Shown one piece after another: positions 22,350-34,237 of a stretch of DNA of 64,000 nt. Position numbers and translations under genes: made by a program. Positions within the stretch are counted from its first letter, which is position 1, and every line of letters starts with the position of its first letter. A model generated the notes under the pieces. That model had not been told where the DNA came from. It saw only the letters and a program-made list of their open reading frames with translations, and did not search any database. Source of the DNA: Xylogone sp. PMI_703 (lineage: Eukaryota; Ascomycota; Leotiomycetes); NCBI GenBank assembly GCA_021399445.1, contig JAJTUQ010000002.1:7192001-7256000 (forward strand). Direction: 5' to 3'.

Positions 22350-23164
22350 GACTGAATGATTGTGCAAAGTGAATAAAACTTCCGTAAATATCTGGTCAAG
22401 AGATTTATTTTATCAGTATGATTTGAAAACTCATTGGATCAGTGATGTGGATTATTGTAGGATCTCAGTTAACAAGAGCAGCTTCTACAAATGGAAACTA
22501 GCTGCTTGACGCTCAAGGTGTCACTGCATTTCTTTGTTACTATATCTTAGCTCGCATAGCCATGCCGGTTCTTATGAATATACCTTGACCGAGTGAATAT
22601 ATGGTTGCGCTAGCGTCACAACAACCAACAAAGAAACTACTACTCAAGCAAATCTTAGGGGGTTAGATACTTTATTTTATTATGCAACAAAATAGAAATA
22701 CGGTCTGTAGCTAGTTACACTCGAAGTGAATCATTTCATAATTATATGTGATAGTGGTTGAGCCAAGCATGTCCACCAATGACCAGTTAGCGATGCATAT
22801 AATGGCGCCCGGATATTGACTTCCACACATAATTAAGCTCAATCTATGCTTTAAACTTTATTAACTTTCACTAAAGCTGCTCGGAATCTTGGAGTTCTCC
22901 AAGAACTATCCAAGTTTCTCGAACATGGGTTTGATCATGTGATCCGAACTGTCCTGGCTGAGTACTGCATCACGTGAAGCGGAGACTCTCGGCAGGCAGC
23001 CTCCGGCAACCCTTTTCATTACATACATCATCATCTCGCCGCCTCCTGGCTCAACTTTGAGTGACAATACCATAGGCTACTGGAAATGCTGACTCAAATA
23101 GCCAATCGTTGTGGTACTGCTAGATAGCTCTGTTGAGGAGGCCTACCGAAGATATCTCGGGAAA
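22350..23164. promoter_or_regulatory. Divergent upstream region
   Basis: 815 bp between the FAD oxidoreductase (minus) and a regulator (plus), therefore carrying both promoters. It contains several CTCGG/CCGG half-sites near 22.98-23.02 kb. No gene seen. Confidence 0.35.
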
Positions 23165-25054
23165 ATGAAGAGCCCAATTTCATCCCCTTCAGCGTTGTCC
23201 AGAGTCCCAGAAAGGGGTAGTGTCTGGCAGCTTCAGACACACGCTGTGTCACCGCTACCGATCCAACAGAAACGGCATCGTACGGGCTCTGAGAAGGTAC
23301 GAACAGGATGTATCACGTGCAAACGCCGTCATATTAAGTGCGACGAAGCAAAGCCGCACTGCGAAAACTGCCTCAAGAGTCGACGGCCTTGCGAAGGGTA
23401 CACTATCAGAGAAGAGAGGAAGAAGCTTCCCGGCACTGGACAAGTTGTTTGGGACTCGACACAGCCCGTTCGAATGCCGCTACGTTTAAATCCCGACTCC
23501 CTTAATTTTGAGGACGATGCAGGAATGCGCTATTTCGGTGAGTTTGTAGACCTTGTCAATGCCCCCTGGACCATGGCAGCATCGAACGGCGATTTATGGT
23601 CAGTGACTATGCCTCAACTTGCTTATGGAAATCAAACTCTCCGTTATGCTGCCATGGCCATCGGTGCATTATGCAAATGGCACGGCCAGACGAAGTCAGA
23701 GCAGCTCCGCACAGTATCTGTATCTTCTCTTCCGTCGATAGAGGAAGACACGCACTACTTTCACGCCGTTGCATATTACTGCCGTGCTGCGAAGCTGCAG
23801 AGGCAACAGCCTTCTCTGCAAGACGCAGTATTCCTCTCGGTATTGCTGCTCTTTTTCGAGACACTTCAAGGAAACCGAAAAGCCGCTCTAGACCATGTTA
23901 ATCACGGCCTAGCTCTTTTACTCACCCTTACGACAGACCAGAATACAGATGACCACGTAGTAAAGTTTGCACCAAATCCACAACCTATTATAGCTTTAGT
24001 GGCAGATGTTTTTACATATCTCGCGCCACAAGCTCGCGCTGTTTTGCGCGGTAGGTTTGGAAAGGGACCGCCGCCACTTCCAAACTTCATGGAAAGGCTC
24101 AAAAGCCAAAAACGATCAATGGAGTCTTTCATGGTTCTGTTGAGCCAATTGCCTAGGTCTTCCCAAACATCAGACCGAATTCCAGCTGTTTTCAGCAGTC
24201 TCAGTGAATTTGAGCAGTTTTGGATCCCATTCCAGCGTAAACAGATTGCTATAGCTTTGATAATGCAGGAACTTATCCAGATGTCGCAAGCGCCAGAAAA
24301 AGGCGCCGTCGATCGGGATACCCTTTATCACGACCTCCTTGGGAGCCCTCGTATTAGAGAATTTTGCGCCAACTCTATGAAAGAGTTGAAAACCCTTGAA
24401 GAAGCATTTTCTCCCCTTTTTGACGAGATCATGATGTCTGATACTGAATCGCCAGTATACTTAAGGGCCCTTCACCTTCGCATGCAGTACTTGGCCACAT
24501 ACATCTTCGAGGATCCACCAGCGTTCCTGGACATGGAAGTGCTACAATCACGAACCCCGTTGTTCCGTGAATACCTCTCCCTGGCTGAGATGGCAATCCG
24601 CACAACGAAGCGACAGACCAAGAACCCGGCTCACCAATTATCGTTACAGTGTATCTTGGCAATTCACTTGCTGAGTGTATCCCTGTACTGTCGTGATCCT
24701 TTAGTACGCGACCAGGCTGCATTCATGCTGAGAGAGTATCCCGGCCAGGATGGGTTGTGGAATACGCGCTCCCTCTATGCTATCGCGATGAAGAACCGCG
24801 CTGTAGAGCAGAAGAATTCCATGGAGGGAACACCAGCGGAGCAGCTGCGTCGGCTGTGGTGTCGAGAATTCATATTCGAAGAAAGCGGCGACCGCGCGGT
24901 ATTCCGATATATGGCTAAGGATGAAGAGTCGGGAACTTGGCAGTTGGTGGAGGAGACAGCTGATATTCGAGACGATATTGAAACCTTCAATTGGAAACGT
25001 CAGCCACTATCCGGATCCGGAAAGCCCTTCGTGGTTGATATCTATTCCAATTGA
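23165..25054 (+). CDS. Zn2Cys6 transcription factor (fourth of four), intronless
   Basis: A single-exon regulator of 629 aa from the first ATG (23165); the frame is open upstream from a GTG at 23111. The zinc cluster [32 protein letters not shown] starts at about residue 44 and is preceded by a basic [12 protein letters not shown] fungal-specific domain of the DUF3468/Fungal_trans_2 kind follows ([51 protein letters not shown]). This architecture, with the cluster of the [14 protein letters not shown] type, is common among regulators of secondary or catabolic clusters. It is the most GC-rich gene of this region and the only one of the four regulators without introns. Confidence 0.9.
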   Translation: MKSPISSPSALSRVPERGSVWQLQTHAVSPLPIQQKRHRTGSEKVRTGCITCKRRHIKCDEAKPHCENCLKSRRPCEGYTIREERKKLPGTGQVVWDSTQPVRMPLRLNPDSLNFEDDAGMRYFGEFVDLVNAPWTMAASNGDLWSVTMPQLAYGNQTLRYAAMAIGALCKWHGQTKSEQLRTVSVSSLPSIEEDTHYFHAVAYYCRAAKLQRQQPSLQDAVFLSVLLLFFETLQGNRKAALDHVNHGLALLLTLTTDQNTDDHVVKFAPNPQPIIALVADVFTYLAPQARAVLRGRFGKGPPPLPNFMERLKSQKRSMESFMVLLSQLPRSSQTSDRIPAVFSSLSEFEQFWIPFQRKQIAIALIMQELIQMSQAPEKGAVDRDTLYHDLLGSPRIREFCANSMKELKTLEEAFSPLFDEIMMSDTESPVYLRALHLRMQYLATYIFEDPPAFLDMEVLQSRTPLFREYLSLAEMAIRTTKRQTKNPAHQLSLQCILAIHLLSVSLYCRDPLVRDQAAFMLREYPGQDGLWNTRSLYAIAMKNRAVEQKNSMEGTPAEQLRRLWCREFIFEESGDRAVFRYMAKDEESGTWQLVEETADIRDDIETFNWKRQPLSGSGKPFVVDIYSN

Positions 25055-25645
25055 ATAATGACGATAGATATGAGGATTCATATATGACACATGTACAATA
25101 TTATATGAGGCGTTATTGCACACACGAAGATGCAAAATGCCGCTATACCGGAAATGATACCCATCTTAGAAATCGATGGAAATGAGTCTAGCTAGAAAGA
25201 AAAGCGTTAGACATGGTAGCAGTCAGGGCAAGTCACTGTGAAATGCCGACTGTTAGATGGTTATGAAATATATTCCCTTTATAGAGACTATCCAATGTAG
25301 AGGGTAATCTATAATGAGTTAATGTAATTATGAAATAGCTGTTTTCAAGAGCATTTTTATTTTTTCTCCTCCTAGTCCGGAGGTCTGAATCTCATCCTGA
25401 AGCCAAGTATTCTGTTGTTAGATGCAAAATGAGGACGACAGATAGTACTACTAGCCATTTTTAGATCATACTCATTCTATTTGCTGTACTTTCTATTCCA
25501 GATTGCCTCATTCAAAGCACACTTTCAACCTTCAGTTGAACTAAGCTTCCGCCAAGACTCCATAAGCAATAGCCTCTCAAATAGACGTTTGACATCACGT
25601 ACTATTAATGCATTTCTTCACCAATGACACCCAGACCAACTTTCT
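25055..25645. terminator. Convergent 3' intergenic region
   Basis: 591 bp between the ends of the regulator (plus) and the FAD monooxygenase (minus). It is AT-rich, with no open frame of interest. Poly(A) signals are likely, but no single site can be named. Confidence 0.35.
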
Positions 25646-27046
25646 TCAAGCGTTCCCTATCATCTCTTTCTCGGCCCTATAATATGCATCATCCACATCT
25701 TCAGTCCAAATAGCATTCATCCGATTCTGCATCTTATCATGCAAGATCTTGCAACACTCATCATATGACTTATCCTTCATTTCGTCGTTTGACATCTCGT
25801 AAATCGCGCCTGTTTCACGAGAAGATCGCTGGATCCGCTGCGCTCTCGGTAACCGTACATCTTGATACAATTTCAACCACCGCTCCAGACTCTTGGCTTT
25901 CTCTTTTTCTACGTCCTGTGACTGTCGTTGGGATAGGTACCCTTGCACCACCTTGCCAAGAATATAGCCATCTTCAATTGCCTGGCCTCCACCTGCGCTC
26001 TGATGCGGAAGCATGGCGTGGCATGCATCTCCAGCTAAAGCAACTTTACCTCCTAGGAAAACCCATTGATCTAGGGGTATGCGGTCATGCAACGCCCATT
26101 TAGAAGGCTTAGCTGGCATCAGGCTGATAATCTTCTGGACTACGCTGCTGAATTCTTTGAAGTCCTCCTCACATTCGGAGCGATCCGCCACACTGGTCCA
26201 GCTTTCTTGCAGGTTACCCACCTTCTCGGGTGGTGTCTGCACGAAAGCGACGATATTGAGCGTTTTGTTACGGCTAATTGGAAATGTCAGGAATTGATTT
26301 CCTTTCGACAACCAGTCAGCAACGAATATGTCATCCGTCCAATCCGAAGGAAGTTGGTCGACGGGAACAAGGGCACGATATGCCACACGCCCGCTGAATT
26401 GTGGCTTGTCTTCTGCAAAATGGGATCGCACAGCTGAATGGATTCCGTCTCCGCCAATAAGTAGATCAGCAGTAGCTGTGGTGCCGTCTTGAAATTGGAC
26501 TTTTACTTTGTCGCCCTCTTCCTGTTACGTTGATTAGTATCCATAATTACTATTCTATATAAACATAGATTGAGAGGTAGAACTTACCCAGACTTTCTCA
26601 CACTTCTTATTAGTCTCCAACTTCGCCGCTCCTCGTTCTACAATGGCATCTTTCAGGACATCCAAAAACTCGCTCCTTGCCACGCTCAAACTGACCACTT
26701 CAGACGTCTCACCAGCCATGGGTACATCAACTATCACTCCGTCATTATCATATCTCCGGAATGACAGCCACAATCCTTCTTTTCTCCTTGCAGCAATAGC
26801 GGCCGCTTTGTCGTAGATGCCAATCTTGTGAAGAAGTTTTGCCGCGTTAATTCCAATGCCTATGCCGGCGCCGATTTCCCGATATTCTGGCGCTTGCTCA
26901 TAGACGGTTATTGAAATCGGAATAGAAGAGGCTATCTGGGAGTGGTAATGAAGGGATAGAGCGGCATAGAGGCCACAGATACCACCTCCGATTATAGCAA
27001 CTTGGAAGGGCTCGCCTGTTGAGGATGGCTGCTCGTGAGAACCCAT
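25646..27046 (-). CDS. FAD-dependent monooxygenase, salicylate-hydroxylase-like
   Basis: A single-component flavin hydroxylase of about 444 aa from the ATG at 27046 (MGSHEQPSS); the longer frame starts with TTG. A 66-bp intron (26522-26587) joins CEKVW to EEGDKVKVQF. Motifs: FAD GxGxxG variant IIGGGICGLYAALSL; the DG motif GGDGIHSAVR, created by the splice; and the GD motif ALAGDACHAMLPHQSAGGGQAIEDG, which binds the FAD ribityl chain. This is the aromatic-ring hydroxylase branch that includes salicylate and 6-hydroxynicotinate hydroxylases. With the CoA ligase and Baeyer-Villiger enzyme, it points to breakdown or tailoring of an aromatic or alicyclic compound. Confidence 0.9.
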
Positions 27047-29095
27047 CGCGCTGTATTCTTTTGTGTTTGTTTTCAAGTTCCACAGATCGGAGATCAGATC
27101 GGATAGAGAATAATTTTATATTCAGTATGAAATACAGTGAAGATTTGCGGGAGAACCACCATTAAAATGAAGAGCGGGGTACAGTATCTTGCTGCGTGTC
27201 TACTCGGAACTGCCCCATTGCCGATCACGGGTTTAGATTTGAAGCCCGATTTCTCTTGGAAGATAAATATAGAATCGATTTGAATAATATTTCTTAGCTG
27301 AATTGTAATTTTCATTAGTTATATAATTGCTGCCATGTTACCGAATAATCTCGTACGGAGTGTGTTGTCGGTATAAGTAGGGGTATAAATGCAATGGTGA
27401 TCATTGAACAGGAGTGCGTCATGTTACTTGAACCGGATGGCCGGGTCAGATATAAAGTTCTGCAGGCACGGTCCGTTACATCAAGAGGGATGATAGGTCA
27501 GCCTTCAGCTGTAGCAGATACTCAGCAGGTGTGATGTATCGCTGGGGATGAGATACTTATATCAGCCGCTGAAAGATATCAGGATAAAATGCCAATATAG
27601 TAGCTTTATCCGGAAAAAATTATCCATTCAGAGTCTATTATTCGTAGGCTGTTGTTGACAGATGTAATAATTGTATTGATAAGTAGATGACTCTGTCTAA
27701 TTATTGCTGTCACAATAACCTCGATAATAATGGAGAGTCGTGAAGCCATCCCCGCACTCTCCCCACACAACAGGCCCCGCCTTTCGCTATGTTTCTCGGC
27801 ACATACAATGTTGAAGAAGAATACACAGTAGTATCATACAATTAACTAGCCGGTTATATTGACTAAATAACATAGATTTCACTAGTAGACTGCCGGTATT
27901 TGGACTGATCTAATCTTTCAATCTCTAATGGTTAAACCAAATCAATCCAACTGTAATAATAGTAGTATAAATATAATCTAGCTCCATCAAATCAACAAAG
28001 GCATATAGAGCGATGTACTACTTACCTTCCGTACACGTATATGTGTAGATAACACATAACATAGCGTGCCTAACTATTGAATCAAGACCGGAGATGGTTT
28101 TTATTTACGCATACTCAAAGTGATTTAAGAAGTAATCTGTATCTCATAACTTCATAAATGGCCCAATTAGCTGTTCCTGCCGTGACGGATCCCAAATACT
28201 ACAACCAATCAAAGACACCACCCACGGCTTTACTCTATCTTTGACTCGGATTTTGCATCTACTGTTGAATATCAAATTAAAACTACCAACAATGGGATCG
28301 TCATAATGTTTGATGAAGACGTGACGCTCTCCGTCTTTCCCCTAAGCAACCCTTCCGGAAGTACTTAAGCTTACATTGAAATAAGGTTATCTTATGGTAT
28401 CAATGATAGCGGATAGATAAGCCTAATAGCTGCTGCTTGACGGCTAGTGGCTCCTATTTCATCTTTACTGTGGTTTGACCCTGTGAAGTTCTGAAGACTC
28501 CTGCTGCCACAGCTCGTTCAGTGAGCATGGCTGTATACAATAAAGCAGTCTCTGTATTCTAGTATGGTGATGTAGGTTGATTTTGGACTCATAACTGTTT
28601 GCCTTTCAATTTCATGGATCATTATTCAAATATCTCCTATTACTACCTCCTACTTGGCCGGCCAGATCGTAATTACCGGGACAAGAGCGAGGTCGCACTC
28701 GCCTTCAATGCTATTCACACCAATTTTGACAAACTCATGATCAATAAGTAGAGTATATGGGTATAAAGATTTCTTCTTCAGCTGATGGGACCGATAATGT
28801 ACGGTTGCCGCCATCAATGTTATTCCTTTCCAGATCAAGCTACACACGTAAAATCAAGTGGTGTTACCACATCTCCTTTTATCTACAAGCCAAAATAACG
28901 TTCAGTCATGAGAGTGAATATAAAAATAAGGAAAAAGATTTCATGATATCTTAATTCATTCCCGTAAGGCATAATATGCAATAACTAGACTGCCACTTAA
29001 TTCACTCTCTCCTTCCATCCCAAGAATTTTCAGACCTGTAGGACCCTCTTGTGATAGCTCTGACATCCAAGAAAAACTAAGACAAGACAATTCCT
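27047..29095. other. Gene-free AT-rich spacer
   Basis: About 2 kb without a protein-like frame on either strand. The 3' end of FTR1 lies at its right edge, and the FAD monooxygenase promoter is at its left. It separates the oxidoreductase cluster from the iron genes and may mark the cluster border. Confidence 0.45.
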
Positions 29096-30217
29096 TTATT
29101 TCTCTGCATCAGTCACATGGAACACACCCGCAGCCAGATTTTCCTGTCCCTGGCGAATAATATCAGCAGCTTCCGCCTGCGAAACGGCCTGCTTGCGCTT
29201 GACATAGCTCTTTAGTCCAGGCACCTTGAGCATGAATCCCATAATCTGCTTCTTCAATGGCAGCGAGCCTGTCTTCTCTTCGTATAGCAGTGCACAAACG
29301 GTCAGGATGATGGCAATCCAGTAGACGTTGTAGGAAATGACCGAGCCATATGTCGCCGAGTTCTGCCAGCCCAGGAGTGCGTTAAAGACGTCCCACCCGT
29401 TATCAATCTCGGGATTGCAGCAGTTGACGTGCCAGACCGACTCGTTGATGTCGTACGAGCCAGGTCCGTCGCCCTCCTCGGCAACATCACCGCCGACCTT
29501 GTTAGCGAAGGCGTGGAATTGCAGGCTCCAGACTGCCTTGGAGAACATGCCGGCAGCAATGAGATACAGCACGCATGTCGAGGCGATCAGGAAGATCTGG
29601 ATAGACATGACATTGCCTCCGCGGTAGATCAGGAAGCCGACGAGGAGACCAGCTAGGATACCAGTAATGACTGGTAGAGGGAACTCGGTTGCGGGCAGAC
29701 CCAGCGAGACGCCGCCGACAAAGACTACGGCCTCGAGACCTTCACGCAGGGTGGTGATGAAAGGCAGGATGAACATGGCATATCGTCGCGACCACTCGCT
29801 GAAGCGCGAGGCAGCATCGTGATGTTTTGCTTTGGCCACCAGGGCCTGGGCAATCTTGACACGCCACTTCTCTTTCGTCTTGTTGATGCGCAGCATGGCG
29901 AGCCCCATGATAGTGATGATGATGGTTGCGACGAGGTAGAAGATGCCTTCCCAGAGGTCCTCGGACTGGGACCAGATATCGCGGCCCAGGCCGTAGAAGA
30001 CACCGATGAAGGCGCCTCCAATGCAGAGACAGATGAAGATGCCGAGGAAGGAGCCCAGCCAGACCTGCCTCACCAGGCGCTTGTAGATTTTGGGGTCCTG
30101 GTCAGGCTGGCCGAGGCATTGGCGGAGGAAGGAGAGCAGGACGGAGATGATGATGACGGCCTCGAGACATTCTCGAAAGACGATGAAGAAGACCTGGGCG
30201 GCGAAGACCTTGGTCAT
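29096..30217 (-). CDS. ftrA: High-affinity iron permease FTR1
   Basis: The iron permease of reductive iron assimilation, 373 aa, intron-free. It passes ferric iron across the plasma membrane in concert with the ferroxidase FET3. Two REGLE-type iron motifs are visible, FRECLEAVIII in helix 1 (Cys for Gly) and LREGLEAVVFVGG in helix 4. Seven hydrophobic segments are apparent, and the C-terminal tail (KQAVSQAEAADIIRQGQ) is hydrophilic. In yeast and Aspergillus the pair is required as a complex. Here it is divergent from FET3 (31717), with SreA-type GATA sites between them, which is the known arrangement for ftrA/fetC in Aspergillus. Confidence 0.96.
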   Translation of the reverse strand: MTKVFAAQVFFIVFRECLEAVIIISVLLSFLRQCLGQPDQDPKIYKRLVRQVWLGSFLGIFICLCIGGAFIGVFYGLGRDIWSQSEDLWEGIFYLVATIIITIMGLAMLRINKTKEKWRVKIAQALVAKAKHHDAASRFSEWSRRYAMFILPFITTLREGLEAVVFVGGVSLGLPATEFPLPVITGILAGLLVGFLIYRGGNVMSIQIFLIASTCVLYLIAAGMFSKAVWSLQFHAFANKVGGDVAEEGDGPGSYDINESVWHVNCCNPEIDNGWDVFNALLGWQNSATYGSVISYNVYWIAIILTVCALLYEEKTGSLPLKKQIMGFMLKVPGLKSYVKRKQAVSQAEAADIIRQGQENLAAGVFHVTDAEK

Positions 30218-30636
30218 GGTTGGAAATGGATTTCTGGGGGGTAGATTTGAGAAGGAGAGGAGGGGAGAGAGTATCGCTGGAGAGAGACGATACTAGAGTA
30301 GAGTAGAGCACGAAGCACGAAGCGTCAATTCACCAGCGTGCCGACCTGTGCACGAAACGACTGAGCAGCGGACCAACGCTCTATTAAATGACCGTGGCGC
30401 GCAATAGGGAAGGTGGGCAAAGCACACAGCAAAAAGAATGCAACAAGAGCTTCATGGAAACTGGAGATCAGCCCAACCTTTTTCTCCCGAGCTCTCCTCT
30501 CTAGGAATGGGTCTCTCCCTCTCCTCTCGCAGCGGTTCTCGGCGACCAGGAAAGAGACACCAGCGCGAGACACCGACAAGGACATGGACATGACCCTGCA
30601 GGTGGATATGCGGTGGGAGCCAGGATGTGGAGGAGG

Positions 30637-30645
30637 ATCAGATAA
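30637..30645 (+). promoter_or_regulatory. SreA-type iron GATA site ATCAGATAA
   Basis: Exact match to ATCWGATAA, the consensus of the iron-responsive GATA repressors SreA/Sre1/Urbs1/SREP. It lies 420 bp upstream of the FTR1 start. It predicts repression of both genes when iron is sufficient. Confidence 0.75.
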
Positions 30646-31002
30646 CCCAAATTTTTTCATGGCGCATCGGCGGTGCTCCGCTGGGCGGGTGCGTGGTCGC
30701 GGTGGTTGGCGGTCATGCCATCCAGCTGCTACACTAATTTCCCGTCCCAGAGAACAGAGGAGGAGGAAGAAAAAACCTCATAACTGTGCGAGTTCTAGTC
30801 CATATGCCGTTCTCTGTAGTTTCCCCATCGGCTTCATCGAATCCGTTGCTGGCGGTGGGCTGATCGTGTTTAGTTGGCATCGCGATGGAGTCGAGTGCTT
30901 GCTTTCCAAGGCTGTCTTCATCCGGGCTGCTTCACGCCCACCTTCGGACCAGCATCGGCCAGCGCTCATTCGCAGGGGTTGCATCTGCACGACCAGCCCG
31001 TG

Positions 31003-31011
31003 TTATCTGAT
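31003..31011 (-). promoter_or_regulatory. SreA-type iron GATA site (ATCAGATAA on minus)
   Basis: TTATCTGAT on the plus strand is the reverse complement of the same iron-regulatory consensus. It lies 706 bp upstream of the FET3 start. Confidence 0.72.
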
Positions 31012-31716
31012 CTGCCGATAATCACGGAGATGCATTGGGCTGGAGCGAGGTGGAGCCCCAATTTATCACTTGTTTAGTTATTTACCCTGCGTCGCCTGCC
31101 CTGTCAGCGCCTTGGAAGCCCGTCACGCCCTGTCAGAAGTGAGTGAATACGGTAAAGTATGGTGGTAAAAGACTCTTGAGACAGCGCCACCGGCCCCTCC
31201 CCAGCGTGAACAAGCACGAACAAGCCTCCCAAGCACCATTAAGCACCACCAAGCACTCGGAGAACCCTTCCTGCTCCCTCTTGGCCCCTCCTTGGGCTAT
31301 TCTTCCTCTGGCCTGTTCCCAAGGATGGGCTGCTGGCGCGATGCACGCCCCACTGCGAGCTGCTGGCGGCCCGGACGATGTCGGTCTGGTGCTGGGAAGA
31401 AAGAGGCTTCCGGTCCTGGAGGGGCCCTGGGAACAAATGTCAAGTTGCTTTTCCCGCACATTATTGTCTCTTCTCATTCGAGGGCCCTAGTCTTCTTTCC
31501 ATGTGGTCGTTCGTGCTGTCGATCTGGAAAGACCCTTTAAACTGAGAGATATCGCAGCCCCAGCTGGTCTTCTTTTCGCTCGTGTCTCATAAGCTCCCTT
31601 CCCCAAGCTCATCCAGCTGCCTCGCCATTGAGAAAGCTGTCCTTCAGAGCTGCTTGCTTGTGCTCTCTCTTTCTTCCTGGAACATCAGCAGCTTGCTATA
31701 AGAGAGAGAGAAAATT

Positions 31717-33597
31717 ATGACAAGAATGGCTGCTGCGGTCCTCAGGACCCTCTCGGTCCTATTGCTGGCAACATGGTGCTCGGCGAAGACAGTTACCTAC
31801 GACTTCAACGTCACCTGGGTCACGGCCAATCCAGATGGGCTGTTTGATCGCAAAGTCGTGGGCATCAATAACCAATGGCCTCTGCCTGTCATTGAAGTCG
31901 ACAAAGGGGACCAATTGGTCGTCAACATGTTCAACGGACTCGGCGACAAGAGCGCGACCATCCACTTCCACGGCATGTTCCAAAACGGTACCAACGAGAT
32001 GGATGGACCTGCCATGGTGACCCAGTGTCCAGTGCCGCCGGGCTCGTCCATCACCTACAATTTCACTGTCAACCAGAATGGCACCTACTGGTACCATTGC
32101 CACACCGATTTCTGCTACCCCGATGGCTATCGACAGGCGCTCATTGTGCACGACAACGATGCCTACTTCCACGATCAGTACGATGAGGAAATCACCGTGA
32201 CCATGAGCGACTGGTACCACAACTTGATCGAGGGCATTGCGCCAGACTTCTTGTCCGTCTACAATCCTACCGGTGCCGAACCCATTCCCGACTCATTTCT
32301 GTTCAACGACACCCTGCACACCAGCATTCCTGTCAAGCCGAACACGACGTATCTGATGAGACTGATAAACGTGGGTGCATTCGTCGCGCAGTATTTCTAC
32401 ATCGAAGATCATACCTTCCAGATTGTTGAGATCGATGGTGTGTACACTGAGCCTACCGAGGCTGATACCCTCTACATTTCCGTGGCGCAACGGTATGCCA
32501 TTCTGGTCACGACCAAGAATGCCACCGACAAGAACTATGCTATCGTAACAGTGGCAGACTCAGTCCTGCTCGATACCCTCCCAGACAGTCTCCAGCTTAA
32601 CAACACCAATTGGCTGGAATACAACGCAAGCGCACCCCATTTGCCCGCCAACATCACGGTTGATGTCGCCTCTGATCTGGTCCCGTATGATGACTTCACC
32701 CTCATACCAGCTGACCACATGCCTCTCCTGCCCGAGCCCGATTTTGAGATCGAGGTAACGGTATTCATGGAGAATTTAGGCAATGGTGTCAACTATGCTC
32801 TCCTCAACAATGTCACCTACACGGCTCCTAAGGTGCCCACTCTATTCTCGGTCATGTCGTCGGGCAACCTATCCACCAACTCCGAAATCTATGGAGAGTT
32901 CACTCATCCATTCGTCCTCGAACATAACCAGGTCGTGCAGATTGTTCTCAACAACGGCGATGGCGGATCTCACCCTTTCCACTTGCATGGTCATAATTTC
33001 CAGGTCATCACCCGCGAACCATCATACGGCCCAACCTTCTACGACTTCGCAGACGGCGACCCAGTAGCCTACGACCCAAGCAACCACTCCACTTTCTCTC
33101 CCATCCCAACCCGCCGAGATGTCATTGTGCTACCACCTCAGGGATACCTCGTTCTCCGCTTCGTTGCCGATAACCCAGGCGTGTGGTTCTTCCACTGCCA
33201 CATCGACTGGCACTTAGCCCAAGGTCTCGGAATGCTCCTGATCGAGGCTCCAACACAGATGCAAGAGCGTCTGAAGATTCCCCAAGACCACTACGACGTC
33301 TGCAAAGCTGCAGGAATCCTCACCGAGGGCAACGCAGCCGGCAATGTGGAGAATTTCCTGGACTTGAGCGGAGAGAACGTGCAGCAGAAGTTCCTCCCCA
33401 ACGGATTCACCGCCCGGGGTATCGTAGCATTGGTATTCTCGTGTCTGAGCGCGCTGTTGGGCATGGCTTTCATTGTGGTGTACGGACTTAGCGACCTGAA
33501 GGTCTCCCCCGAGAGCCAGGCGGCGTCGTCTGATGGGGAGGCACCGGGTAGTAAACGTGTTGCGCAGACCACAGTATCAGAAGCGTATCATGAATAA
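31717..33597 (+). CDS. fetC: Plasma-membrane multicopper ferroxidase FET3
   Basis: An intron-free, 626-aa multicopper oxidase that oxidises ferrous to ferric iron for FTR1. It has a signal peptide (LSVLLLATWCSA, cleavage near residue 23), three cupredoxin domains and a C-terminal membrane anchor (IVALVFSCLSALLGMAFIVVYGL, about 569-591). Copper motifs: HFHGMFQNG, WYHCHTDF, HPFHLHGHNFQ and the type 1 site FHCHIDWHLAQGLGML. Segments shared with yeast Fet3, such as SVYNPTGAEPIPDS, NVGAFVAQYFYIEDH and NGVNYALLNN, place it with ferroxidases and not with laccases. Many Asn-X-Ser/Thr sites suggest heavy glycosylation. It is divergent from FTR1. Confidence 0.96.
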   Translation: MTRMAAAVLRTLSVLLLATWCSAKTVTYDFNVTWVTANPDGLFDRKVVGINNQWPLPVIEVDKGDQLVVNMFNGLGDKSATIHFHGMFQNGTNEMDGPAMVTQCPVPPGSSITYNFTVNQNGTYWYHCHTDFCYPDGYRQALIVHDNDAYFHDQYDEEITVTMSDWYHNLIEGIAPDFLSVYNPTGAEPIPDSFLFNDTLHTSIPVKPNTTYLMRLINVGAFVAQYFYIEDHTFQIVEIDGVYTEPTEADTLYISVAQRYAILVTTKNATDKNYAIVTVADSVLLDTLPDSLQLNNTNWLEYNASAPHLPANITVDVASDLVPYDDFTLIPADHMPLLPEPDFEIEVTVFMENLGNGVNYALLNNVTYTAPKVPTLFSVMSSGNLSTNSEIYGEFTHPFVLEHNQVVQIVLNNGDGGSHPFHLHGHNFQVITREPSYGPTFYDFADGDPVAYDPSNHSTFSPIPTRRDVIVLPPQGYLVLRFVADNPGVWFFHCHIDWHLAQGLGMLLIEAPTQMQERLKIPQDHYDVCKAAGILTEGNAAGNVENFLDLSGENVQQKFLPNGFTARGIVALVFSCLSALLGMAFIVVYGLSDLKVSPESQAASSDGEAPGSKRVAQTTVSEAYHE

Positions 33598-34228
33598 TGC
33601 TAGTTTTCTTTTACATGTTGTTCTATATTTTATACATAGCTTTTTCATCTTTTTTCTACGGCTGTTTTTGTTGGGAAGGTTGATGTCTAGAAGCCAGGAA
33701 AGGCTCGCATGTTACCCCTTTAGTTTTCAACGAAAAGAAATGTTTTCATGTCTTATGAATCTACTCTAGTATACCCTTCAGTATATCGTGTTTCTGCGGT
33801 GGTGATTGGTGATAGGGGCATAATTTCTTAGATTCTTAATGGAAACTACACTATTGATCCGCAGTTATAGCCGATAGATTCGTATCGATACTGTATAACA
33901 TTCTTCAACAAGACTTTCTCTCAAGTAACCTGCAATTTCCTCAGAAAACTTTCTTGCAGATAAGGAAATCACCAATAAAATCTGTCTTCCGCGCGGAAGA
34001 TCCATCCACATACTCCAAAACGGTAACAAGAAAAACGAAGACCAACCAACAACCTTATCACCCGGCACTTACTTGCCTTGCACTTCCCATCCCTTAAAAA
34101 AAGTGGAGATTGGCAAAAAAAATAAAATAAAAACGTAAAACAGACGAGGAATCATCTTCTATGCGCCACTATGATTCCGATTATCCGACACGGAAGTATT
34201 CATCACGATCGATGGTGGGGAGGGACGG

Positions 34229-34237
34229 ATCTGATAA
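34229..34237 (+). promoter_or_regulatory. SreA-type iron GATA site ATCTGATAA
   Basis: Exact ATCWGATAA match downstream of FET3. Its surroundings, GGATCTGATAACCTAAA, resemble the 30637 site, GGATCAGATAACCCAAA, with only two differences, as if the flanks are also constrained. Confidence 0.55.

Larger units (their letters stand above)
30218..31716. promoter_or_regulatory. Bidirectional FTR1/FET3 promoter
   Basis: 1.5 kb between divergent starts. It carries two perfect ATCWGATAA sites (30637, 31003). It is GC-rich in the middle, which produces chance open frames of up to 202 aa on both strands; none has protein-like character. A CT-rich stretch lies before the FET3 start. Confidence 0.75.

Noticed and set aside
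697..27046. A secondary-metabolite cluster with a backbone enzyme
   Set aside because: No ketosynthase, adenylation/condensation, terpene cyclase or DMATS motif was found; the only adenylating enzyme is a stand-alone CoA ligase.
30325..31540. Several open frames of 60-202 codons on both strands between FTR1 and FET3
   Set aside because: They overlap each other on opposite strands in GC-rich promoter DNA and show no protein-like motifs; the space is explained as a bidirectional promoter.
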